Shown piece after piece: positions 37,355-46,071 of a stretch of 64,000 nucleotides of DNA. The stretch is taken from positions 62,001-126,000 of the forward strand of contig JARGOB010000009.1 of assembly GCA_029212925.1 (NCBI GenBank), read 5' to 3'. Origin of the DNA: Coxiellaceae bacterium. Lineage in GTDB: Bacteria > Pseudomonadota > Gammaproteobacteria > Coxiellales > Coxiellaceae. The translations under genes were made by a program, and so were the position numbers. The notes beneath the pieces are model-generated. The model saw only the letters and a list, made by a program, of their open reading frames with translations. It was not told the origin of the DNA and made no database searches. Each line of letters begins with the position of its first letter. Positions within the stretch are counted from its first letter, which is position 1.

Positions 37355-37373
37355 GCAAATGATTATCATTTAC
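37355..37373. promoter_or_regulatory. Fur box upstream of the FTR1-like gene
   Basis: GCAAATGATTATCATTTAC matches about 14 of 19 bases of the Fur consensus. Its core AAATGAT-T-ATCATTT is a perfect 7-1-7 palindrome. It is 56 bp before the permease ATG, in the 113-bp gap after hemY. Repression by Fur with iron is the expected control (inference). Confidence 0.7.
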
Positions 37374-37412
37374 AATGGTTCAGTCGTATTAGATTTCAGA
37401 AAAAGTAAATGG

Positions 37413-38588
37413 CTATAGTTGCAGACCATGTTTATAACTATAAAGCGCTTTCGCTTGATCTCCCAAGGCTTCATATACACGTCCCAAACACAAATAAGCA
37501 CGTGCTTGTGGCGTTTGTTTAATACAGTCTTCTAGGTAGTCTTTAGCTTTACCCCAGAGTTGCAGGCGTTCGCAAATACGACCAAGGCAATATAATAAGT
37601 TGGCATTTTTAGGATGGTTTTTATATTGCTGTTCGCACAGGTGTAATAATTTATCATTTTCAACAGAACCGAGGCGTGGGATAAACTCAAGCAACTCAGA
37701 GTTCCAACTGCGTTTTAGGGCGCTTTCAATCAAGCTAAAAGCAGACTTATCTTGGCCCAATTCAATAAGGTGGTTGAGGTAAACGCCGAGCACATCAAAA
37801 TCGTTGTAGAGACTTTTATTAATAGACTTCCACAGTGTTTGTAAGTGATCATAATCGGAATTGTCGGTGCTAAAGCGTTGCAAGCGAGCAATCGCCACCC
37901 GCTTTTCTAACGCATTGAATTTTTGAATCGAAAGCACTTTATACTTTTTTAATTGCGGCAATAATGTTTGTAAGCTATCCCAATCTTCTACTTTGACATA
38001 AACCACTTGTAATAATTTCAGCACATAATTATGGTTGGGTTTTATTTGTTGTAAGTGACGCAAGGTAGCCAGTGCTTGCTCCCATTGCTTAGCAGAAATC
38101 TGCAATTGCGCTTGGGTTATGCCAATGGCCATCTCTTCATCTTTACTGGTTTCAAATGCAATTTTTAAATATTCATCGCGTTTAGGGAAGTTTTGTAATT
38201 CTTGTGCAGCACGTGCGCTAGCTAAGTAATTAATCAATGGCGCGGGTTGGTTTTCAGCCGCTTTGGTTAAAGCATCTTCCGCCTTTTTCCAGTTACCTTC
38301 CGCTAACAAGCACAAACCACTTTGCGTTAGGCGTTGTGATTTGCTGGTGCGGTAATTGCCACACCAGCGGCGATAACGGCTGGAAAGATTGAGCAAGCCA
38401 TTAATTAATTTAACCAATAGGTATAACACGATAACCGTAACCAACACGGCAACGATGGCAACCCATATGCTGGTTTCTAAGCTCCAGTGATTATAGGCGA
38501 CAAGCACGTAGCCACTGTCGTGATGCATTAAAATCCCAAGCCAAATACCAATGCCTAAAATTATCAGTGTGATGATCAGTGCTTTCAT
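37413..38588 (-). CDS. hemY: Heme biosynthesis operon TPR protein HemY
   Basis: Inner-membrane protein of the enteric HemY type, which is not protoporphyrinogen oxidase. The product has 391 residues: two N-terminal spans (ALIITLIILGIGIWLGILM and SIWVAIVAVLVTVIVLYLLV), then a long tetratricopeptide-like region ending in ARAYLCLGRVYEALGDQAKALYSYKHGL. Its stop-to-start distance from hemX is 3 bp. Its precise role in heme synthesis is not established. Confidence 0.9.
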   Translation of the reverse strand: MKALIITLIILGIGIWLGILMHHDSGYVLVAYNHWSLETSIWVAIVAVLVTVIVLYLLVKLINGLLNLSSRYRRWCGNYRTSKSQRLTQSGLCLLAEGNWKKAEDALTKAAENQPAPLINYLASARAAQELQNFPKRDEYLKIAFETSKDEEMAIGITQAQLQISAKQWEQALATLRHLQQIKPNHNYVLKLLQVVYVKVEDWDSLQTLLPQLKKYKVLSIQKFNALEKRVAIARLQRFSTDNSDYDHLQTLWKSINKSLYNDFDVLGVYLNHLIELGQDKSAFSLIESALKRSWNSELLEFIPRLGSVENDKLLHLCEQQYKNHPKNANLLYCLGRICERLQLWGKAKDYLEDCIKQTPQARAYLCLGRVYEALGDQAKALYSYKHGLQL

Positions 38589-38591
38589 GGC

Positions 38592-39749
38592 TTAAATCTC
38601 CACACTTTTATTGGTTTTTGGTAGCAATTTTTTTAATGATGGCGTGCTATCCTGAGGCTTCACTTTTTTCGGTGAGGCTTTCTGGCTTGTGTCATTATTA
38701 CTTAATATTGAAGGTAGTGTTTGTTTGGGTGCGGATGTTTTTGTTGGCTCATGACTGTTGGGTTGATGTAATTGTTGTTTAGTCGCATCAATCAATTTCA
38801 TCGTATCTAATAAGTTGGGATAGTCAGGTTCGGCATTTTGTTTTGCAAGCGTATCAAGCTGTTTGATGATTGGTCCAACAGACGCTTGGTTGTGATTGTC
38901 ATACTGATTTAGCCAAGTGATCGCATTTTTTAATGTTTGTTGATAGAGCTTATTAGACTGATGTAATACCGCCCATTGCGCTTCAACTAATTGCAAGCTG
39001 ATATTATCTTTTAAGAAACCAAATTGCGCAGGTGTCAATAAGGGCTCAATGTTTTGATTTTGGTGGCGGATAACAACCAGTGATTTCAGTTGTTTCCAGG
39101 CATGATTTAAGCCACCGCGCCAGTCGTTGGGTATCTTCTCTTGTTTGTCTGCTGCTTTGCTCGGCAGGTTATTGGGAATAACTTTAAGTTTCATCACTTG
39201 CTTAATGAGCTCATTGAGCTGCAGTAGCGTTGACGTAACATCAATATGGCTTTCATTGGCTAGGCGCCCAATATCCGCTAGAATTTTTTGCCTCACTGGG
39301 TTCAGTGCTGGGTTATCGGCATTGAGCAATTGTTGGTCGGCTTGTTGTAATATACGACTAGCGGCCAGTGGGTTGTGATTAAAGTTAAGATTAAGATTTG
39401 CCATGCGTACAAAATAATCAGCTTGGTTCAATGCGCGCACACTGGCGCTTTGGCTGGCGGCGGCACTGACACGTCTTGCAAGTTGGGTGACTTTGGTAGA
39501 TATATTGGCAAACGTTGTGGCATTTTGTTGGTTTAGTGTTTGTAATTGGGTGTGTAATTGTTGTTGTGATTGCGACCATTGTTGTTGCGAGCGTACCCAA
39601 ATTACCCAGCTAAGGGCTATGGCGATCAAAGCCAGCACCACGCTTAAAATAATGCCCCACTTGGCATACGGACAACCACCTTTTTTTTCGGGTTTGGGCT
39701 TGTTTGTTTTATGGTCTTTGTTTGTGGCAACGGTGGTGTCATTGCTCAT
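38592..39749 (-). CDS. hemX: HemX family membrane protein
   Basis: Protein encoded after hemD in many gammaproteobacteria and often mislabelled as a uroporphyrinogen methyltransferase. The product has 385 residues: a short Lys-rich cytoplasmic start, one span (WGIILSVVLALIAIALSWVIWV), then a Gln-rich coiled coil (about 55-100) and a helical periplasmic domain with ALNQADYFVRMANLNLNF. The C-terminus is low-complexity and rich in Ser, Lys and Pro. ATG 39749 follows AAGGGA. Confidence 0.9.
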   Translation of the reverse strand: MSNDTTVATNKDHKTNKPKPEKKGGCPYAKWGIILSVVLALIAIALSWVIWVRSQQQWSQSQQQLHTQLQTLNQQNATTFANISTKVTQLARRVSAAASQSASVRALNQADYFVRMANLNLNFNHNPLAASRILQQADQQLLNADNPALNPVRQKILADIGRLANESHIDVTSTLLQLNELIKQVMKLKVIPNNLPSKAADKQEKIPNDWRGGLNHAWKQLKSLVVIRHQNQNIEPLLTPAQFGFLKDNISLQLVEAQWAVLHQSNKLYQQTLKNAITWLNQYDNHNQASVGPIIKQLDTLAKQNAEPDYPNLLDTMKLIDATKQQLHQPNSHEPTKTSAPKQTLPSILSNNDTSQKASPKKVKPQDSTPSLKKLLPKTNKSVEI

Positions 39750-39803
39750 AATGATGTCCCTTGATGTTTTATTATTGAACCGAGTAATGATAGCACTATT
39801 TCG

Positions 39804-40559
39804 TTAGGGATTCAGCTGCATAACATCACTGATGGTTTTTATCACCGCCACATTGTTTGCATTATCAGCCAGCCAAATACGTGACTTTAAAAAGCCCATT
39901 TTAATGGCCAGTTGCTGCATATTGGCATTGATCACGATCAGTGGTTTGCCCAGCAGCCATGCGATGTGTTGCGGTGCCAGTATGCGGTATAAATTCAGTA
40001 AGCTCTCAAGGCTGCTGGTAGCAATACAGCTGATGGGTTGTTGCATTAATTGCTGAATATCGTCATGGCTAGGGCGTGAGCAATGGCGGCGATAACAGGT
40101 CACCAGTTGGATGGTGGCGCCTAAGGTGCGCAATGTTTTGGGCAATAAATTTTTGGGGTTTTTGCCGCAAAAGATACTGATATTTTTGCCAGATACTGAT
40201 TTAGCCTGCATCAACGGTTGTTGTAATAGGCTTTCACTGCTCGGTGGATCTGCCACTACATCTACCTCATAGCCTCGTTGTCGTAAGGCGGCTGCCGTGG
40301 CTGGACCGATGGCGACAAGGCTATGCGGCGATTGATCAGCAGGCCACTGCGTAACAGCAGGTTTAACGGCGTTAGCACTGACAAAAATAGCGATATCTAT
40401 TTGATCAAGTTGCTGAGCTGCTTGTTGCATGCTTTGAGGGTTGCTGGGCGGCAAAATATCAATGCTTGGAAAGCTAAAGCCTTCCAAGCCGATGGTGTTG
40501 AGCTGCTCTAATAAAACCGTTGCTTGATGCGCTGGTTTTGTAATTAAAACTTTAGACAC
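39804..40559 (-). CDS. hemD: Uroporphyrinogen-III synthase
   Basis: Closes hydroxymethylbilane to uroporphyrinogen III. The product has 251 residues, weakly conserved as usual. Recognisable parts are VLITKPAHQATVLLEQLNTIG at the start, DIAIFVSANAVKPAV, VAIGPATAAALRQRGYEVDVV and CIATSSLESLLNLY. The start is GTG 40559, which overlaps the end of the Sel1-type gene by 8 nt, so translation is coupled. Confidence 0.92.
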   Translation of the reverse strand: MSKVLITKPAHQATVLLEQLNTIGLEGFSFPSIDILPPSNPQSMQQAAQQLDQIDIAIFVSANAVKPAVTQWPADQSPHSLVAIGPATAAALRQRGYEVDVVADPPSSESLLQQPLMQAKSVSGKNISIFCGKNPKNLLPKTLRTLGATIQLVTCYRRHCSRPSHDDIQQLMQQPISCIATSSLESLLNLYRILAPQHIAWLLGKPLIVINANMQQLAIKMGFLKSRIWLADNANNVAVIKTISDVMQLNP

Positions 40560-41658
40560 AGATCTTATGCGCGTGTTGTTGTAAATCAGATACAGCGCTA
40601 GCTTGTGCTGGCGTTAAGTTTTCATGTTTTAATTGGTTGCTATTACCGTGATCATCCACTTCAAAGTCAGCATACGCTTTACTAATATCATAAATATTTT
40701 TTAACTGGGCGCGAGGGTTAATGCTGAAATAAGCCATTTCAGCAAATGAGCTTAACCATGCTTTGGCCAGTTGTTTGTTTTTTTCGACACCACTGCCTTT
40801 AATGTAATCCATGCCTATCGCGTATTTAGCACAGACATTACTGCGCATGGCACTGTCGAGATACCACTGCGCTGCTTTTTTTGCATCTTTTGGCACTCCA
40901 ATGCCTTTCGAGAAATGGCGGGCAATTTGATACATCGCATTCGTATCGCCTTGGTTAGCGGCGCGGTGATACCAAATGACGGCACGTGTTGGGTTTGCTT
41001 TAACGCCTTTACCTAAATCATACAGCTTTGCTAGCTCGGCTTGCGCCATAGGGTTGCCGCGTTTAGCAGCTTTTTGTAGCCAAGGCGCAGCATCAGTGGC
41101 GCTGGGCTTTGTGCCAATGCCCTTTAAATACAGCTCACCTAATGTGGCTTGAGTCAATGCATCGGCTTTATCCGATTGTGCGCGCTGTAACAGTGCATTA
41201 AATTGTGTGGCATTCACAGCCGCTTCAATTTGTGGTGAATGTTTTTTGAGTGAACCTTGAATATATTGCACGCTTTGTAAATTAATGATTGGCTCAAGTG
41301 ATACCATTTTTTTGCCACTGTCGGTTTGATAAAACGCAATGGCATTGTCCATGTCTTTCACCGTCAGCGTATCTTGCATGGTTTTAATAAATTCCTGTTG
41401 CAAGGGCTGCCATGCAAAGTATTGCCTTGCTAATTTTTCAGCGAGTGTATTAGCGGCAGGGTTTTTATGACCACCGGTTAATGTATTTTTTAAACCAGTG
41501 ACGACGCCTTGCTCAAAGGTGTGCTGCGCGCGAGTTGTGGCAAAGTATTGCTGCGCTTTAGCGGCAAAGGCTTGTTGGCTGTTGCTTGATGTGGCATCTG
41601 CTGCGCAGACACTGGTAGCAACACTGGCGGCGATAATGGCAAGACATACATTTTTCAT
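40552..41658 (-). CDS. Exported Sel1-repeat protein with DUF2059-like N-terminus
   Basis: From ATG 41658, preceded by AAAGGAGAG, it has 368 residues with a signal peptide (MKNVCLAIIAASVATSVCA). Residues about 25-140 resemble DUF2059 (FIKTMQDTLTVKDMDNAIAFYQTDSGKKM). Then come at least three Sel1-like repeats of about 36 residues (ATLGELYLKGIGTKPSATDA, AELAKLYDLGKGVKANPTRA, YQIARHFSKGIGVPKDAKKA). Such solenoids bind other proteins. It sits between hemC and hemD, overlapping hemD and nearly abutting hemC, so it is part of the heme operon here. It may be a periplasmic adaptor or a host-interaction protein; the function is unknown. Confidence 0.82.
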   Translation of the reverse strand: MKNVCLAIIAASVATSVCAADATSSNSQQAFAAKAQQYFATTRAQHTFEQGVVTGLKNTLTGGHKNPAANTLAEKLARQYFAWQPLQQEFIKTMQDTLTVKDMDNAIAFYQTDSGKKMVSLEPIINLQSVQYIQGSLKKHSPQIEAAVNATQFNALLQRAQSDKADALTQATLGELYLKGIGTKPSATDAAPWLQKAAKRGNPMAQAELAKLYDLGKGVKANPTRAVIWYHRAANQGDTNAMYQIARHFSKGIGVPKDAKKAAQWYLDSAMRSNVCAKYAIGMDYIKGSGVEKNKQLAKAWLSSFAEMAYFSINPRAQLKNIYDISKAYADFEVDDHGNSNQLKHENLTPAQASAVSDLQQHAHKICV

Positions 41659-41675
41659 TGATAGCTCTCCTTTTT

Positions 41676-42590
41676 TCATAACATATCATGCGCCCCCTGG
41701 GCGATCAAATCATTGGCAACGCCAATACCCAAGTGTTGCGCATTTTCTGAGTTACCGTGTTGTTGGCTGCGTAATATAATAGAGCCATCGGAATTGCCGA
41801 CCATGGCAGTGACATGTAACTCATCGTTATCATTCAATGTGGCATAGGCGCCTAATGGCGTGTGACAATCACCACACAGCCTTTGATTGACAGCACGTTC
41901 CGCTGCCACACATAGGTGTGATGGCGCGTGATCTAACACGCTTATGATTTCTTGACTATCAACATCGATACCGCGACATTCAATGCCCAGTGCACCTTGG
42001 CCAATGGCGGGAATCATTTGTTGTGGTTGAAATAAATATTTAATGCGGTGGGCCAGGTTCATGCGGGTTAATCCGGCTGCTGATAATATAATGGCATCGT
42101 ATTCGCCATCGTCGAGTTTTTTTAAGCGTGTATCAACATTGCCGCGAATTGGTTTGATGTTAATGTCAGGGCGTAAGGCTTTAAGCTGGCTTTCGCGGCG
42201 TGGGCTGCCAGTGCCAATCGATGCGCCATGAGGAAGATCATCAAGTCGGTCATATTGGTTACTGACAAAGGCATCGCGTGCATCATCACGCTCACAAATG
42301 ACGGCTAACTGTAAGCCAGCAACGCTGTGTGCTGACATATCTTTAACGCAATGCACGGCGATGTCAGCATTGCCGGCCAGTAATTGTTGTTGAATCTCCT
42401 TAACAAATACATTCTTGCCGCCCAGCTCAATTAGCGGTGTTTGTTTGTCGCGATCTCCTGAGGTGGAAACGCCGAGTATATCGATGTTGAGTTCAGGGTG
42501 AAAAGACTTGAGGCGTTGTTTAATGTGCTCTGCTTGCCACATTGCCATCGGACTTTTACGGGTGGCAATAGTTAATGCTTGTTTTGACAT
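41676..42590 (-). CDS. hemC: Porphobilinogen deaminase (hydroxymethylbilane synthase)
   Basis: Polymerises four porphobilinogens into hydroxymethylbilane. The product has 304 residues. It shows IATRKSPMAMWQAEHIK, HCVKDMSAHSV, GTGSPRRESQLKALRPDI with RGNVDTRLKK, IGQGALGIECR, and the dipyrromethane-cofactor cysteine in NQRLCGDCHTPLGAYA, where the usual GGC is GDC. ATG 42590 lies 19 nt inside the end of the acyltransferase gene. Confidence 0.95.
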   Translation of the reverse strand: MSKQALTIATRKSPMAMWQAEHIKQRLKSFHPELNIDILGVSTSGDRDKQTPLIELGGKNVFVKEIQQQLLAGNADIAVHCVKDMSAHSVAGLQLAVICERDDARDAFVSNQYDRLDDLPHGASIGTGSPRRESQLKALRPDINIKPIRGNVDTRLKKLDDGEYDAIILSAAGLTRMNLAHRIKYLFQPQQMIPAIGQGALGIECRGIDVDSQEIISVLDHAPSHLCVAAERAVNQRLCGDCHTPLGAYATLNDNDELHVTAMVGNSDGSIILRSQQHGNSENAQHLGIGVANDLIAQGAHDML

Positions 42591-43480
42591 TGTTGGTCCA
42601 ATTCATTTAATAGTTTATCTTTGTCGCTCCACACCGTGTTTAGCCATTGTTGTAACTGCACGCGAAACTCACGATTTTTATGGTAATCGCCAATCATATC
42701 TGGCGTGATAGGTAAGACCCGACTACGAACATAAATGCGTCTAAAGCCACCCTTGCAGAAATTCCAAAAGCCCATGTCTTTAGTATCATAATAAACTGAG
42801 ACATCAATGACGCCGGCAAGGTGTTTATGCATTTCTTCAATCACAATTGAGATGCCGCCTGCTTTGGGTTTGAGTAAATGCTTGTAAGGCGAATGTTGTT
42901 TCTCTGCTTTTTTTTGCGTATAGCGTGTACCTTCAACGAAGTTCATTAGTGATGATGGGATGGTCATTAGTCGTTGGCAGCTAGCGCGTGTTGTTGCAAT
43001 GTCTTTGCCTTTAAGTGACGGATTTTTTTTGATGTCCTTACTCGAGTGCCTCTCCATAAACGGAAAGCCAATCGCTTTGCAAGTAATGCCGGCCATGGGC
43101 AACGACCACAGTAATTCTTTTTTCATAAAGAACTTAATGGGTTCGATTTTCCAATTAAATATTTTAAAGATGACCATGATATCAATCCACGATTGGTGGT
43201 TACTAATGACCAGATAGGGCCTGTCACGCTGCATGTCTTCGGGCAATTGAATGTCCCACTTTTTGCGGTTACTGATGTTCATGATGGCGTTATTGATAAC
43301 GGTCCAGGGGAATGGCGCGCAGGCTAATTTGCGTAAGCCGGCGTGGCGCCAACGCTTACATGGCATGAGGTAAACAATGCCAGCAAAGCTTAGTATAAAG
43401 ATTGGAAAAATTAGCACGTTTAAGCAAAATAGCAATAAAGATAACGTGCCACGCAGTGTGTTGCATAAAGTTTGTATCAT
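42572..43480 (-). CDS. PlsC-type lysophospholipid acyltransferase (YihG-like)
   Basis: Membrane acyltransferase, 302 residues. An N-terminal span pair (LSLLLFCLNVLIFPIFILSF) is followed by the HX4D motif VISNHQSWIDIMV and the substrate motif MNFVEGTRYT. This matches the YihG/LCLAT-like branch of PlsC enzymes, which remodel phospholipid acyl chains. It is co-directional with the heme operon and overlaps hemC by 19 nt. Confidence 0.88.
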   Translation of the reverse strand: MIQTLCNTLRGTLSLLLFCLNVLIFPIFILSFAGIVYLMPCKRWRHAGLRKLACAPFPWTVINNAIMNISNRKKWDIQLPEDMQRDRPYLVISNHQSWIDIMVIFKIFNWKIEPIKFFMKKELLWSLPMAGITCKAIGFPFMERHSSKDIKKNPSLKGKDIATTRASCQRLMTIPSSLMNFVEGTRYTQKKAEKQHSPYKHLLKPKAGGISIVIEEMHKHLAGVIDVSVYYDTKDMGFWNFCKGGFRRIYVRSRVLPITPDMIGDYHKNREFRVQLQQWLNTVWSDKDKLLNELDQQCQNKH

Positions 43481-43483
43481 CGA

Positions 43484-44017
43484 TTAGAAGCCTTCCATTG
43501 ACGGGGAGGATGAGGCATTTGATTTTATTTTCAATGCTTCGTCATACGGATCACCTTTCGGTTGCTTGGCTTTAACAATCAGTGGGCAATCATAAATGCT
43601 TTTGCTGACACAGTTGCTGTAATGTTTTTTAGCATTATATTGCCATTTGCCGCCTTTGGGGGTAATTGGAATAGAGCTGCCTATCATCAAAACGGGGAAC
43701 GTGCCTTTGGGGGTGCCCGTGTAAACACAGGTAACATGCCCAATATTAATGCCTTGCCATTGGGCAACAGTAAAGTTAGTTAGCTTGGTGGCAAAGGATT
43801 GCGCATGACTTTCCCAGCCCCCAGGAGCCGACCATTTTAGCGTTTTAGCGTCTCTAGTGAGCGTGGTAATTTCAGGGCAATATATTAAGAAATACTTTGG
43901 GTGCTTAGTAATCACCAGATGGCCCTCTTTATTGACGGGCGTGTGGGTGACCAGCGCGAATGCCTGACTGACGGAAAATATTAATATAATAAACAGTAGG
44001 TTGGTTATTCTGCGCAT
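43484..44017 (-). CDS. Exported hypothetical protein
   Basis: I do not recognise a characterised family. From ATG 44017, with GAGG at good spacing, it has 177 residues. A signal peptide (NLLFIILIFSVSQAFA) is followed by a compact beta-rich domain with four Cys (IYCPEITTL, VTCVYTG, SNCVSKSIYDCPL), a WSAPGGWESHAQSF stretch and a flexible Ser-rich tail. It resembles small secreted proteins of the DUF3757 kind found in Legionella-like genomes, but this is a guess. It lies between tdk and the acyltransferase, 3 bp from the latter. Confidence 0.65.
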   Translation of the reverse strand: MRRITNLLFIILIFSVSQAFALVTHTPVNKEGHLVITKHPKYFLIYCPEITTLTRDAKTLKWSAPGGWESHAQSFATKLTNFTVAQWQGINIGHVTCVYTGTPKGTFPVLMIGSSIPITPKGGKWQYNAKKHYSNCVSKSIYDCPLIVKAKQPKGDPYDEALKIKSNASSSPSMEGF

Positions 44018-44030
44018 ACTATATACCTCG

Positions 44031-44654
44031 TTATTTTGCATATTGTTTCTGTTTATCCATTATAACTGATTGGCGCTTTCCTTGTCCCAAATGAAAGTGT
44101 TTACGGCAGGTGGAAATGTAGCTGCTATTGCCGCCGATTAGTGTTTGTTCGCCTTCGCGAATGGCGTTGCCGTGTTCGTCAATGCGCATATTCATGGTGG
44201 CCTTTGCGCCGCAATGGCAAATGGTTTTGATTTCGAGTAGCTGATCCGCTAACACCAATAGATACAGGCTGCCTTCGAATGGCTCCCCTTGGAAGTCGGA
44301 TCGCAGGCCATAGGCGAGGACAGGAATATCCAGTTTATCAACTACCTGACACAGTTGATGTACGTTTTGTTTGCTTAGGAAGTGGGCTTCATCAACCAAC
44401 ACGCAGTGGATATTTGGATTTTTTTGCAGGCAGAGTTGCACGTGTTCAAACAAATTGAGATCAGCATTGAAGACAGTGGCGTCTACTTGCAAGCCGATGC
44501 GGGTAGTGATTTTTCCCACACCATGGCGATCATCAATTTCGGGGCATAACAACAATGTATCCATACCGCGTTCACGGTAATTGTGGCTCGATTGCAATAA
44601 AGTCGTTGATTTACCAGCATTCATTGCCGAGTAATAAAAGTGTAGCTTTGCCAT
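44031..44654 (-). CDS. tdk: Thymidine kinase
   Basis: Phosphorylates thymidine for salvage. From ATG 44654, preceded by GGAGGGG, it has 207 residues, normal for the type II enzyme. P-loop [14 protein letters not shown], the Walker B-like [12 protein letters not shown], the lid [15 protein letters not shown] and the zinc Cys pair region ([14 protein letters not shown], then STCRKHF) are present. It is divergent from the first MFS gene, with a 112-bp gap. Confidence 0.95.
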   Translation of the reverse strand: MAKLHFYYSAMNAGKSTTLLQSSHNYRERGMDTLLLCPEIDDRHGVGKITTRIGLQVDATVFNADLNLFEHVQLCLQKNPNIHCVLVDEAHFLSKQNVHQLCQVVDKLDIPVLAYGLRSDFQGEPFEGSLYLLVLADQLLEIKTICHCGAKATMNMRIDEHGNAIREGEQTLIGGNSSYISTCRKHFHLGQGKRQSVIMDKQKQYAK

Positions 44655-44766
44655 GTTAACCCCTCCTTTGCGTTGATCGCCATGGTATCGTATTTTTTGT
44701 TGTTTTTGTAGCGCGTTTGGCATGATATACTCGCCTCCGGTATAGGTATTCGGGGACATTGGTATT

Positions 44767-46071
44767 ATGAATTCAGAATCGGTAATTGCTTCAAGTCGCG
44801 CAGCTCCCATCCCTAGTTGGCAGCCTTGGCTGGTGTGCCTTTCCAGTGCCCTATTCTTCTTTTTTGTTTTTATTCAAATCAATATGTTCAATGCGGTCAG
44901 CCCGTCATTGATCCAAGCGTTTGGCGTGAATGCTGAACAGCTGGGCCAAATATCAGCGGCCTACTTCTATGGCAATGTGGCCTTCTTATTTCCAGCTGGT
45001 TTAATACTTGATCGATTTTCTACCCGCAACCTTATCATTGCGACACTGACGACATGCATTATCGGCACGTTATTGTTTTCCTTCGCAACCGGTTTTTGGT
45101 CGGCGCTATTTAGCCGGGTCTTGGTGGGTGTCGGTGGTGCTTTTTGTTTTTTAAGCAGTGTACGCATTGTGTCGCGCTGGTTTGAGCCACGTCGCATGGC
45201 ATTAGTGATTGGTTTGATCGTGACGATTGCGATGGTGGGTGGCATGGTGGCACAGACACCGTTAACGGTATTAACTGACCACTTAGGTTGGCGTCAGGCA
45301 ATGTGGATTGATAGTGTTATTGGTGTTGGCATGTTGTTAATTATTATTATGTATGTCAAAGACGCGCCGAGAAATTACGATTACGACGCTGAAAAAGGCC
45401 ACACCAGTGACCTCAGTATGTTGGCTTCGATTGCGCAAGTATTAAAGAATCCTCAGAACTGGTTTGCTGGTTTATTTACATCGATGTTGAACTTACCGGT
45501 ATTTTTATTGGGTGCGATGTGGGGTGGGTTATTACTGGTGGAAGTGCATGGTTTGAATCGCGCTACGGCCAGTACGGTCACGATGATGATTTTTGTTGGT
45601 ATGATTTTTGGCGCCCCGTTTTTTGGTTGGCTGTCTGATCGTATGCGCAAGCGTAAGCCAGCAATGATTGTTGGTGCTGTAGTAACTATTGCAAGCCTAG
45701 TAGCCATTATCTATATGCCGAACTTGAGTTACGATGCATTGCTCGCTTTGTTTTTTGTATTGGGTTTTGCTTCGGGCGCACAGGTACTGGGTTATCCAGT
45801 AGTTGCTGAAAGTAATCCTTTGTCTTTAACGGGTACTGCGGAAGGCATGGCATCTACCATGATTATGGCCGGCGGTTTTACTCAGCCGTTGTTTGGTTGG
45901 GTAATGGATATGGGGTGGCATCACCAATTTGTTAATCATATACCTTTATATACACCTGTAGCATTTAATCATGCGATGTTAATTATGCCGATTGCAGCGG
46001 TAATTGGGTTAGCCATGTGTTTGCTGGCTAAAGAAACAAACTGTCAACATTTGAAGCGAATTAATGACTGA
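44767..46071 (+). CDS. Major facilitator superfamily transporter 1
   Basis: Twelve-span carrier, 434 residues. The N-terminal [20 protein letters not shown] and the loop 2-3 motif [13 protein letters not shown] are MFS features, as is [19 protein letters not shown] between spans 8 and 9. The substrate cannot be told from sequence. In Legionella and Coxiella, families of such carriers import amino acids and nucleosides from the host vacuole. The next gene is a close paralogue, overlapping by 8 nt, so the two are co-expressed. Confidence 0.9.
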   Translation: MNSESVIASSRAAPIPSWQPWLVCLSSALFFFFVFIQINMFNAVSPSLIQAFGVNAEQLGQISAAYFYGNVAFLFPAGLILDRFSTRNLIIATLTTCIIGTLLFSFATGFWSALFSRVLVGVGGAFCFLSSVRIVSRWFEPRRMALVIGLIVTIAMVGGMVAQTPLTVLTDHLGWRQAMWIDSVIGVGMLLIIIMYVKDAPRNYDYDAEKGHTSDLSMLASIAQVLKNPQNWFAGLFTSMLNLPVFLLGAMWGGLLLVEVHGLNRATASTVTMMIFVGMIFGAPFFGWLSDRMRKRKPAMIVGAVVTIASLVAIIYMPNLSYDALLALFFVLGFASGAQVLGYPVVAESNPLSLTGTAEGMASTMIMAGGFTQPLFGWVMDMGWHHQFVNHIPLYTPVAFNHAMLIMPIAAVIGLAMCLLAKETNCQHLKRIND

